Shown in pieces: positions 35,403 through 42,225 of a stretch of 47,539 bases of DNA. The DNA is from Bacteroidales bacterium (GTDB lineage Bacteria > Bacteroidota > Bacteroidia > Bacteroidales > ML635J-15). The notes below the pieces were generated by a model. It saw only the letters and a list, made by a program, of their open reading frames with translations. It was not told the origin of the DNA and ran no database searches. The stretch is taken from NCBI GenBank assembly GCA_017620015.1, contig JAFZRE010000027.1, positions 1-47,539 of the forward strand. The letters are read 5' to 3'. The position numbers and the translations under genes were made by a program. Each line of letters begins with the position of its first letter. Position 1 is the first letter of the stretch.

Positions 35403-35783
35403 ATGAATTTGTTATTTGCGATTACATTATTGTTGGGGTCGTTTTCTGTAACCGGCTTGCAAATTGAACAAAATACCGATTTCGGAATAGTGGCAGTTGA
35501 AAGTGCTGATGAATATGCAGCTTTGCAGGGAGTATGGGAGTTGAAGTTGTCGGATGGGATTTTGCGTGTAACTGTGCAAAAGACTTATATGACAATAGAG
35601 AAAGGACGAAATGTTGTTGCACAAGGTAATTTCACACTCATCAACGGGACATATATAGGTTTTGGTTCGTGTAGGGCGGTAAAGAGTCCTAGCGAGTACA
35701 ATAGGCTGTTCAATGTAGCACCATTGACTTTTGAGGACGGTGCGTTTGTATGGAATGGGAAAAGGTTTAAGAAAATAAGGTAA
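35403..35783 (+). CDS. Small secreted protein, possibly lipocalin-like fold
   Basis: The 126-residue product begins with a hydrophobic leader (MNLLFAITLLLGSFS) that can serve as a signal peptide. The remainder is a predicted beta-barrel-like run of alternating strands (LQGVWELKLSDGILRVTV, QGNFTLINGTYIGFG, LTFEDGAFVWNGKRF), suggestive of a lipocalin-type or similar small barrel. The family is not recognised. The ATG at 35403 is used; an upstream in-frame TTG adds only 6 residues. It ends 2 bp from the convergent kinase gene. Confidence 0.55.
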   Translation: MNLLFAITLLLGSFSVTGLQIEQNTDFGIVAVESADEYAALQGVWELKLSDGILRVTVQKTYMTIEKGRNVVAQGNFTLINGTYIGFGSCRAVKSPSEYNRLFNVAPLTFEDGAFVWNGKRFKKIR

Positions 35784-35785
35784 AT

Positions 35786-37075
35786 CTATTCGTGTACCAT
35801 CTCCACTTTCATATAATTCGCGCGCAAATATTCTTCGTAAACCTTTTCTTCCACAGCCTTGAGCGTTTCGAGTTTGCTTGCGAAATTCCTGTCTGATTTT
35901 GGAATTCTTGACAACAATAGTTTTAGCGGATATTCGCCACGATGCATCATCATCTCGGTTTGCATATTCTGGTATGTCTGCCAGTCATCGGATGTAAGTT
36001 GGGTTCTGTCAGCGAGGAACTTGTCAATTTTTGCACAAACCGACTTGGCGTATGCACGGACAGCATCCTGCAATTCAAGCATTTGGTTTGCAGACTCGGC
36101 TTCGGCATTTCCGATTTGTTTCATCGAGTCGATTTCGTGTGCGTAGGTATCGGCAAGATGTTTCAAGGAATCTATTTCGGCAGACTGTTGCTCTACCATC
36201 TGCATCGTTACCGTATCCTGTTGAATGACAATTTCTTGGCTGATTCGCTGTGGCAATCTTACGAAAAGAATGGTTGACAATGCAACGATGATTAATACCA
36301 ATATGGCAATAGCAATACTGCGCGACTTTTTGCTTTGTATGCTGAGTTTCACATCATTTGCCGAAATGTATCGTTTGCTTGTCTGTACTTCGCTGCACCG
36401 CTTTGCTATGCGTTTAAGTTTGCGTGAGCAGTTTGGCAGATTGCCGATAAGTATTCCAAGCGCGTATATGTCGGCACGATTGTCGATTAGGCCTGTTTTC
36501 TGTTGTTCGGGCGAAGCGTAGCCGGAAGTACCTGCTGGGTCTTTGAGTATGGCGTAGTCGTCGCGGTCGGCAAGGCCGAAATCTATCAGTTTGATATGAT
36601 GCCCGTTGCGTGTGACGAGAATGTTTGCAGGCTTTATGTCGCGGTGGATAATCTGCTGTTCGTGAATGTATTGCAGCGCATCGCAGAGTTCGCAGACAAG
36701 CGTTTCGGTTTCTGCCTTGGTGATGTCTTGCTGCTCGAAAAATTCTTTCCAGTTCCAACCATCTATGTATTCCTGCACTATGCAAATACCCAATCCGGGA
36801 ACATCTTCGATGCCGTAAGTCCTTGCAATGTTTTGGTGCGAAAGCAGATACGACACTTCAAATTCCTTTTGGATTAGATTCTTGAACTTCTGGTTTTCGC
36901 TTTCTTTTTCAGTAAGGCGTTTCAGTATGTGCCAGCGACCATAGCGTTTTGCCTTATATACTTCGGTGTAGCCGTTTTTCGAGGCGTGAAGCAACTGTAT
37001 CTCGGAAAATTTTTCCGACACATTTATGTTGCTGTCGTCTGAGAAGAAGCCTGAATTCTTGTCGCTGTCAAACAT
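35786..37075 (-). CDS. Membrane serine/threonine protein kinase
   Basis: The 429-residue product has a eukaryotic-type kinase domain at about 25-245: ATP-site lysine in HILKRL (K52), catalytic loop HRDIKPAN (144-151), DFG (165-167) and the SPE motif (188-190). The glycine loop is degenerate, as in many bacterial kinases. A membrane span (about 253-273, IAIAILVLIIVALSTILFV) is followed by a periplasmic, coiled-coil-like part (about 280-429) that could sense an envelope signal. No phosphatase gene is nearby. It is convergent with the small secreted gene. Confidence 0.88.
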   Translation of the reverse strand: MFDSDKNSGFFSDDSNINVSEKFSEIQLLHASKNGYTEVYKAKRYGRWHILKRLTEKESENQKFKNLIQKEFEVSYLLSHQNIARTYGIEDVPGLGICIVQEYIDGWNWKEFFEQQDITKAETETLVCELCDALQYIHEQQIIHRDIKPANILVTRNGHHIKLIDFGLADRDDYAILKDPAGTSGYASPEQQKTGLIDNRADIYALGILIGNLPNCSRKLKRIAKRCSEVQTSKRYISANDVKLSIQSKKSRSIAIAILVLIIVALSTILFVRLPQRISQEIVIQQDTVTMQMVEQQSAEIDSLKHLADTYAHEIDSMKQIGNAEAESANQMLELQDAVRAYAKSVCAKIDKFLADRTQLTSDDWQTYQNMQTEMMMHRGEYPLKLLLSRIPKSDRNFASKLETLKAVEEKVYEEYLRANYMKVEMVHE

Positions 37076-37092
37076 TGGGTGAATATTTGGGA

Positions 37093-37100
37093 CAAAGATA
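37093..37100 (-). promoter_or_regulatory. Likely -7 element of the kinase gene
   Basis: Reads TATCTTTG on the minus strand, an exact TAnnTTTG match, 17 bp before the start codon. Confidence 0.5.
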
Positions 37101-37211
37101 AGGGATATTTACGATTTTTGATGTACGATTTACGATTGAAGGGGTGTAATTGGCTGACAGGCTTGCAGGCTTACAGCCAGCCAGTCTGGTCTTCTGCTAG
37201 ACAATCCTGCA

Positions 37212-37814
37212 TCAAGACTGGTCTTCTGCGCGACTGTCAGACTTTTTCTTAACCAGTTCGATATTTGTCAGTCCTGACTTGTACCCTGCAACATAGTTCG
37301 ACTGCGCACTGCTTCCTCCATTGCTGACTCTTTCTATTTTGTTCATATACAGCGGATGATTAAGCGTAAATCCTGATGCCGAGAATTTGTCGCCAACGCC
37401 GAGAGTACCGTTCTGGGCTACTGTCACTTCATATCGTCCGTTGCCTAAATATTTTGCTTCATATACCCTGTCGGGAGCCCATTCAAAGTGAACAATGTCG
37501 TCTTTCGAGAGGTCCGATGTTATTATGCAGTCATCGGCAATGAAACCCGATTCGGACATATCCTGGCAGAAGTCATTCCAGCCCTTGTATCCAAGGTAGC
37601 GTGACAAAATACATAGTGTCGTTCTGCTTGGCGTTCCGTTTTTAGGAATATATCCGAAAAAGCGTTTCAGTGTGCTTGAACTGAGGTCCTCATCTGTCTC
37701 GATTTTTACTTGTGCCGACAGGTAGTTGAAGTCGGTTGGCGACTCCATTGTACGGTTTACCTTTTCGGTTACTTCGTTGCGCAATTTGTCGTAATACGAT
37801 TCAATATCCTGCAT
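37212..37814 (-). CDS. Bacteroidetes-specific putative regulator
   Basis: The 200-residue product resembles a group found almost only in Bacteroidota: an N-terminal helical segment starting YYDKLRNEVTEKVNRTMESP, then DFNYLSAQVKIETDEDLSSS, TLKRFFGYIP, TLCILSRYLGYKGWNDFC. The pattern (LS..I...T....S.STLKR.WGY...TL..L..Y.GY..W..F) has the look of a helix-turn-helix-like DNA-binding start, though this is not proven. The C-terminal half (about 95-185) is beta-rich (VHFEWAPDRVYEAKYLGNGRYEV). The regulatory target is unknown. In-phase CAACTTGA repeats lie upstream. Confidence 0.6.
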   Translation of the reverse strand: MQDIESYYDKLRNEVTEKVNRTMESPTDFNYLSAQVKIETDEDLSSSTLKRFFGYIPKNGTPSRTTLCILSRYLGYKGWNDFCQDMSESGFIADDCIITSDLSKDDIVHFEWAPDRVYEAKYLGNGRYEVTVAQNGTLGVGDKFSASGFTLNHPLYMNKIERVSNGGSSAQSNYVAGYKSGLTNIELVKKKSDSRAEDQS

Positions 37815-37834
37815 ATAAATATGGTTTTGTGGCG

Positions 37835-37842
37835 CAAAAATA
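37835..37842 (-). promoter_or_regulatory. Likely -7 element of the putative regulator gene
   Basis: Reads TATTTTTG on the minus strand. Two CAACTTGA copies in 10-bp phase (37895-37903 and 37905-37913) lie about 53-71 bp upstream of it. Confidence 0.45.
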
Positions 37843-37894
37843 ATTAAAAATCGTATTGTTGGCTACAATCTGTTTAGTTTGGTACAAAATGAAC

Positions 37895-37913
37895 CAACTT
37901 GAAACAACTTGAT
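37895..37913. promoter_or_regulatory. Possible operator, CAACTTGA direct repeats
   Basis: CAACTTGAA and CAACTTGAT occur 10 bp apart, with TTTGGTACAA at 37878-37887. Upstream of the 39823 gene the same words occur at 39732-39740, 39744-39753 and 39752-39760 with a 20-bp phase. Helical phasing suggests a common regulator. Confidence 0.4.
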
Positions 37914-37926
37914 AAGAAATCAGAGA

Positions 37927-39135
37927 TTAACCTCGTTCAAAACCGTGTTTTAGAAAATGTCGCAGATGCAGATGTGCAATTCCATCCTCGTCGTTGTACC
38001 TTACAAGCGGTGACATCGAAATTACATATTTGGGATAATTGTCGCGGATTGCCTTGAGATTGCCGAATTCTCGCTGTCGTGTTTCCTCGTTAGCAATGAG
38101 ATATGCAACCTGAACATAAGCTCGTTCTCCGTTTGGTTTTGAACAGACAAAATCAATTTCTCCTGCTTGCAACTGCCCGACATACACACTATATCCCATA
38201 CGTACAAGCTGCTGATATACTATATTTTCAAGTACCTTTTCTATGTCGCTGCTGCGTGAGCCTCCAATAATGGCGTTGCGTATTCCATTGTCCTCGAAGT
38301 AATATTTTTCGGTGTTTTCAAATATGCGTTTTCCGTGCAGGTCGTAACGGTTAACTTTGTGCAGCAAGTAGGCTTCAGCAAGCATATCCAGATAGTTGAT
38401 AATAACGGATGGCGATATTGATTCACCAACCGATTTCATATATTTGCTGATATTGGTGGCAGAAATTAGCTTGCCTATGTTATCAGCTGTAAATTTAACT
38501 AATTTGTCAAGAAAATTTACATTTCGTATTTGGTTGCGCATTACAACATCCTTCAGCAAGGTTGTGCTGTAAATGTCTTTAAGGTACTGCGGAGTATTGT
38601 TTGCGTCAAGACCAATGTTCACCAGTCCTGGCATTCCACCGTATTCGATATAGCTTGCCAGCGACTCATCGTTGTCGGCTAACTGATGGAATTTAAGGAA
38701 CTCGGAATAGTCAAGTGGCTGGACATAAATTTCCTTGTAGCGTCCGCCTATCAGTGTGGTGAGCTCGCTGCTTAACATTTTTGCATTGCTTCCTGTAACA
38801 ATGACTTCCGTATCCGGGGTGGAATAATAGCTGCGCAACGAACGTTCAAATCCGGCGATGTCCTGAACTTCGTCAATCAGTATAAAGTTTTTCTGCCCTT
38901 TTTGCAATTTATTATCAATGTATTCATTCAATTCTTTGTAGCTCGAAAGACTGTCAAATTCATGTTTTTCCTTGTCGATATATATTACATTTCCTTCATT
39001 CGACATTTTTTCGCCCCACTGCTTTAGCAGACAGCTTTTACCAACACGTCGCTGACCAGTAAGTACAATAATAAGGTCTTTTCCCATCCATTGACGGATA
39101 ATATTCAAATACCGTTCTCTCTCAATTATTTCCAT
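37927..39135 (-). CDS. AAA ATPase with DUF4143
   Basis: The 402-residue product has an N-terminal AAA domain with Walker A TGQRRVGKSC (26-35) and Walker B LIDEVQD (86-92), followed by a sensor-like VIVTGSNAKM (111-120), and a C-terminal DUF4143-type region (about 200-360; IVYQQLVRMGYSVYVG, EIDFVCSKPNGERAYVQVAY, the end of which has nuclease-fold character). This is a very common bacterial and archaeal pair of domains, possibly linked to DNA processing or toxin-like modules; the role is not established. Two inverted-repeat operators lie just upstream. It stands alone. Confidence 0.85.
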   Translation of the reverse strand: MEIIERERYLNIIRQWMGKDLIIVLTGQRRVGKSCLLKQWGEKMSNEGNVIYIDKEKHEFDSLSSYKELNEYIDNKLQKGQKNFILIDEVQDIAGFERSLRSYYSTPDTEVIVTGSNAKMLSSELTTLIGGRYKEIYVQPLDYSEFLKFHQLADNDESLASYIEYGGMPGLVNIGLDANNTPQYLKDIYSTTLLKDVVMRNQIRNVNFLDKLVKFTADNIGKLISATNISKYMKSVGESISPSVIINYLDMLAEAYLLHKVNRYDLHGKRIFENTEKYYFEDNGIRNAIIGGSRSSDIEKVLENIVYQQLVRMGYSVYVGQLQAGEIDFVCSKPNGERAYVQVAYLIANEETRQREFGNLKAIRDNYPKYVISMSPLVRYNDEDGIAHLHLRHFLKHGFERG

Positions 39136-39160
39136 AAAAAATCATTATTGTATCTGGGCA

Positions 39161-39168
39161 CAAAGATA
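39161..39168 (-). promoter_or_regulatory. Likely -7 element of the AAA/DUF4143 gene
   Basis: Reads TATCTTTG on the minus strand, 26 bp before the ATG. Two dyads lie behind it. Confidence 0.5.
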
Positions 39169-39178
39169 AACAAAATTT

Positions 39179-39235
39179 GTTAAGTATAATTAACAAAATT
39201 ACAAAAAATACATTGTTTATTAAGTATAGTTAATA
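39179..39235. promoter_or_regulatory. Two dyad operators upstream of the AAA/DUF4143 gene
   Basis: GTTAAGTATAATTAAC (39179-39194) and TATTAAGTATAGTTAATA (39218-39235) are both inverted repeats around GTATAA or GTATAG. Their centres are 40 bp apart, close to four helical turns. The first lies over the expected -33 region of the minus-strand promoter, the second further upstream. This fits a dimeric regulator binding cooperatively. Confidence 0.5.
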
Positions 39236-39387
39236 AAAATAGTATTTGTAACAAGTTTGTAAAATATGGTTTATAAAAATATACATGTGAATCAACAAAC
39301 TGCTATCCTTTCTTTTGTTTGCTAAATATGCAAAGATTTCCCCCCAACATTTTCTTCTTATTTATATATAGGTGTTTAAAAATTACC

Positions 39388-39395
39388 TATATTTG
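39388..39395 (+). promoter_or_regulatory. -7 element of the putative ncRNA gene
   Basis: TATATTTG, a full TAnnTTTG match, in an AT-rich stretch. The expected start of transcription is near 39401-39403. No good -33 element at 19-21 bp. Confidence 0.5.
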
Positions 39396-39400
39396 TACCG

Positions 39401-39640
39401 TCAAATGGCAGTTGTATGCCTTTGGCAGACATATAGAAAGCGATTTCGCTTGTTCCGTTGCAGTGAACTTCGACAACTCACAAGGTTAAGGCGGGATAAA
39501 GTGAAGATGCTTGCTTGGTGCGTATTCGTATCTGCACGAAATACAGCCAAGTGGAGCGTATTCTTCCTTGTTCTTCTTAACTGGGAGTCGAAGCCCTACT
39601 GCAAGGAGCATGAAGAAATAACGGCTCCACTTTCTTTTTG
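39401..39640 (+). ncRNA. Putative structured RNA gene, about 240 nt
   Basis: The segment has its own promoter element and ends in a long hairpin with a T-run. AAGTGGAGC (39549-39557) pairs with GCTCCACTT (39624-39632); inside it, TTCTTC (39561-39566) pairs with GAAGAA (39612-39617) and CTTG (39567-39570) with CAAG (39602-39605). A GGG/CCC tip stem surrounds AGTCGAAG. TTTCTTTTT follows. Further up are the hairpins AAGCG-ATTT-CGCTT and GTGC...GCAC, and CTTGG (39514-39518) can pair with CCAAG (39547-39551), competing with the terminator stem. A 95-residue open frame exists but overlaps this structure and lacks protein features. A 6S-like RNA or a Bacteroidales conserved RNA motif are possibilities; identity is unknown. 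Confidence 0.6.
39549..39639 (+). terminator. Long terminator-like hairpin ending the ncRNA
   Basis: A 9-bp outer stem (AAGTGGAGC/GCTCCACTT) encloses further paired segments and is followed by TTTCTTTTT. It is larger than a typical terminator and probably part of the RNA's fold. Confidence 0.6.
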
Positions 39641-39731
39641 TATAATCCGCATTTGCTGAGCTGTCGGGTGCAAAAATAACTAACAAAACCGTCCGCAGAT
39701 GGCTCTTGATACAACAAAAATAATCTTGACA

Positions 39732-39760
39732 CAACTTGAACCATTTTGGTACAACTTGAA
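39732..39760. promoter_or_regulatory. Possible operator, CAACTTGAA repeats 20 bp apart
   Basis: CAACTTGAA at 39732-39740 and 39752-39760 with TTTGGTACAA (39744-39753) between and overlapping. It ends 25 bp before the -7 element of the following operon. Direct repeats two helical turns apart are typical of response-regulator or LytTR-type sites; the regulator is unknown. Confidence 0.45.
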
Positions 39761-39784
39761 CGAACCGAGTGTGTATTAAGGATT

Positions 39785-39792
39785 TATCTTTG
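39785..39792 (+). promoter_or_regulatory. -7 element of the secreted CsgG-like operon
   Basis: TATCTTTG, an exact TAnnTTTG match, 31 bp before the ATG at 39823. The -33 region is poor, which fits an activator-dependent promoter using the repeats just upstream. Confidence 0.55.
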
Positions 39793-39822
39793 CAAACGAA
39801 AATTATAATAGGATTTAAGTAT

Positions 39823-40275
39823 ATGAATAGAAAATTATTAATTGCTATTTTTATCGTGCTAACATCATTAGTGGCAAATGCTCAATTATGTCACTACAAA
39901 TATGCCGAGACAATTTCAGAAAGCCAAGGAGAAATAACCTTTAATGTTTATGTATTTTGTGATTCTGAGAAAAATTTGTCTGCATCTGCATATCTTTCTG
40001 GGATTCGGTGTGTTATGTTCAATGGCATACCTGGAACAAAATTCAACAAACCGCTTCTGTCAGAGGGAGAAATGACACTTAGGCAAAAAAATCCAATGTT
40101 TTTTGATGACTTATATAATATTAGGTATCAAGACTTTGTAAAAGAATGTATTATGCTTTCAAAATTCAAGAAGTCTGGATTGGAAAAATCAACATTATTT
40201 CAAGTTACCATAAGGGCTTTCGATTTGCGCAAAGATTTAGAAAAGAATAAAATAAAAGAAGGATTCGGAATATGA
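39823..40275 (+). CDS. Secreted protein, first gene of CsgG-like operon
   Basis: The 150-residue product has a signal peptide (MNRKLLIAIF to NAQ). The mature part has several cysteines (CHYKYAE, FCDSEK, IRCVMFNG) and no recognised domain. The ATG at 39823 starts the signal peptide directly; an upstream in-frame ATG at 39769 overlaps the promoter. Base composition is AT-rich. It overlaps the next gene by 4 bp, so the two are coupled. Function is unknown. Confidence 0.65.
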   Translation: MNRKLLIAIFIVLTSLVANAQLCHYKYAETISESQGEITFNVYVFCDSEKNLSASAYLSGIRCVMFNGIPGTKFNKPLLSEGEMTLRQKNPMFFDDLYNIRYQDFVKECIMLSKFKKSGLEKSTLFQVTIRAFDLRKDLEKNKIKEGFGI

Positions 40276-41153
40276 AAAAGTTTAGTTGTTTAATTTTGTT
40301 TGTGCTTCTAGTTGCTATCTGTTTGCAAGGTCAGACTATAGTTCAGCCTAAAATTATGGTTATCCCATATACAAAGGAGAATGAGGATATTAGAACAATA
40401 TTAGAGAAAGATGCCAATAAACGAATTGCTCTTACAAAAATTAAGGAGGCTTTTGATGAAAGAGGTGTTTCTACTATTGACTTTATAGCAAGGTTAAAGG
40501 CGGCAAATACTACAAGCGTAATGAATATGGATAATCAGGCGGATGTAAAAACGGCCATTATTGATATGTCAGGAGCGGATATTTATGTTGAAGCAGAAAT
40601 AATTTGCCAGCAAACCAAGGTATCAGGGCAAAGTAAACGCGAAAGTCGTGTTAAGATTAATATTACTGCCTATGATGTAGCGACTGGAGCGTCTTTAGCC
40701 AATAAAGTAGGTGAATGTGGTCCGTTTTACACAGAAGACATTGCGAAATTATCAATGAATGCAGTATCGTCTATAGCTGACGATTTTCTGCGTGTGATGC
40801 AGAACAAGTTTACTATAATAGCCGAACAAGGAAGGTCGGTGATGTTGTTTATTTCCTTTGATGCAAATTCCGCATATACAATGGAGTCGGAAATTGGGTC
40901 TAATGGTTTGACCTTGCAGGATGAAATTGAATTATGGGTAGAATCAACAAGTTACAACAATTACTACCATTTACAGGGCGTTTCTCCCTTAAATATGATA
41001 TTTGATGATATAAAATTGCCTTTCTCTGATGAGACTGGTGCTCCATATACTCTAAATAAGTATAGTATGGGAGTGCTTAAATTTTTCCGTTCACTTGGTT
41101 TAACTATTTCGAGAAGTGTAAAAGGCAATAGCCTTTATGTAACAATTAAATAG
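40272..41153 (+). CDS. Secreted DUF6175-like protein
   Basis: The 293-residue product has a signal peptide (MKKFSCLILF to CLQGQ). The mature part resembles a Bacteroidota family of unknown function (DUF6175-like), with KIMVIPYTKENEDIRTILE near the start, the helix ALTKIKEAFDERGVSTIDFI, SGADIYVEAEI and a later IKINITAYDVATGASLANK-like strand (here VKINITAYDVATGASL). The overall layout, a short helix followed by a GAD-type strand and a report of synonymous values, is reminiscent of CsgG or TolB N-terminal folds; this is inference. It is coupled to the previous gene and precedes the next by 9 bp. Confidence 0.7.
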   Translation: MKKFSCLILFVLLVAICLQGQTIVQPKIMVIPYTKENEDIRTILEKDANKRIALTKIKEAFDERGVSTIDFIARLKAANTTSVMNMDNQADVKTAIIDMSGADIYVEAEIICQQTKVSGQSKRESRVKINITAYDVATGASLANKVGECGPFYTEDIAKLSMNAVSSIADDFLRVMQNKFTIIAEQGRSVMLFISFDANSAYTMESEIGSNGLTLQDEIELWVESTSYNNYYHLQGVSPLNMIFDDIKLPFSDETGAPYTLNKYSMGVLKFFRSLGLTISRSVKGNSLYVTIK

Positions 41154-41162
41154 CATAAGAAT

Positions 41163-42206
41163 ATGAGATTAGTTTTGTGTTTTATATTATTGTCGTTTTC
41201 TTCGTGTTTGTTTTCACAAACATTGGATGACATTGGCAAAATAGTAGTTGGGGTTAAAGTGCTTCCCAATAGTTCGGTTGAAACAAAAAATAACAAAGAT
41301 TTCCTAAAGAACAAACTCATAAACCTTGCAACACAGGCAGGTTTTTCTTCGTATGGCAATAGCACATTCTTAATGGTTCCGGCCATATCAGTCCATGACA
41401 TTCAAAATGCCGAGGGCGGTATGAAAAACATTTATGTTATCAACGGAGAATTATATTTGACAATACAGGAAAATGATGCAGGAACTGTTTTTTCAAGCGA
41501 ATCGTTTTCATTTAGAGGTTCAGGTGTTTCTAAAGAGGCAGCATTGAAAAATGGGATACAAAATATAAGTTACGGTAATATGAAACCTTTTTTTGATGAG
41601 GCAAAAAGCAAAATCTTGGATTATTATTCAGCTATGCAGGATAAAATATTTGCAAATGCAGATATGTTGGTTAAGAACAAAGATTTTGATGCAGCAATAT
41701 CTTGTCTTTTGTCAATACCAGAAGATTTGTTTGACCTTTATGAAAAAGCATTTTCAAAAGCTTGTCAAATCTATCAGGAGCGGGATGAATATATTGCAGA
41801 ACAACGAGCAATAAAAAAAAGGGAAGACAATAATGCTGTTCTGGTGAAGGCAAGAAGTTTTTTGTCGTGTCACGATGCTACTGGTGCAATGAAAGTTTTG
41901 TGGGCATATAGTATGAGCGGAACTGAGCAAGACAATGAATACTATAATCTTCTAACGAAAGCGGAGGCAATAATTACTTCTGAAGAACAAGCGTTGCTGG
42001 CAAAAGAGCAACAGGAATACGAAGAGCGCAGATTAAAAGAAGAACGCGATTATGCGGATAGTAGGCAAGAATATGCAGATAAGATGAACTATATGAATCG
42101 GCAACTTGAATTGGAAAACAAAAAAGCTGACAATCAGAAGGAAATGGTTCAAGCTGTAAAAGCAGTTGCATTAGAATATATGAAAAGCAAAATGGTAAAT
42201 AATTAA
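41163..42206 (+). CDS. Secreted protein with C-terminal coiled coil
   Basis: The 347-residue product has a signal peptide (MRLVLCFILL to CLFSQ). The N-terminal half has GKIVVGVKVLPNSSVETKNNKDFLKNKLINLATQAGF, which looks like the opening of a CsgG- or FlgT-like fold. A repeat-like helical middle part (about 165-240) follows. The C-terminal third (about 265-347) is highly charged and predicted to form a coiled coil (LAKEQQEYEERRLKEERDYA, YMNRQLELENKKADNQKEM). It is the third gene of the operon. Function is unknown. Confidence 0.65.
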   Translation: MRLVLCFILLSFSSCLFSQTLDDIGKIVVGVKVLPNSSVETKNNKDFLKNKLINLATQAGFSSYGNSTFLMVPAISVHDIQNAEGGMKNIYVINGELYLTIQENDAGTVFSSESFSFRGSGVSKEAALKNGIQNISYGNMKPFFDEAKSKILDYYSAMQDKIFANADMLVKNKDFDAAISCLLSIPEDLFDLYEKAFSKACQIYQERDEYIAEQRAIKKREDNNAVLVKARSFLSCHDATGAMKVLWAYSMSGTEQDNEYYNLLTKAEAIITSEEQALLAKEQQEYEERRLKEERDYADSRQEYADKMNYMNRQLELENKKADNQKEMVQAVKAVALEYMKSKMVNN

Positions 42207-42225
42207 TAACTAATAAATTGTGTAT

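Noticed and set aside
39372..39659. 95-residue plus-strand protein
   Set aside because: It overlaps the structured RNA and its terminator, and its Cys/Arg/Trp-rich sequence has no domain character.
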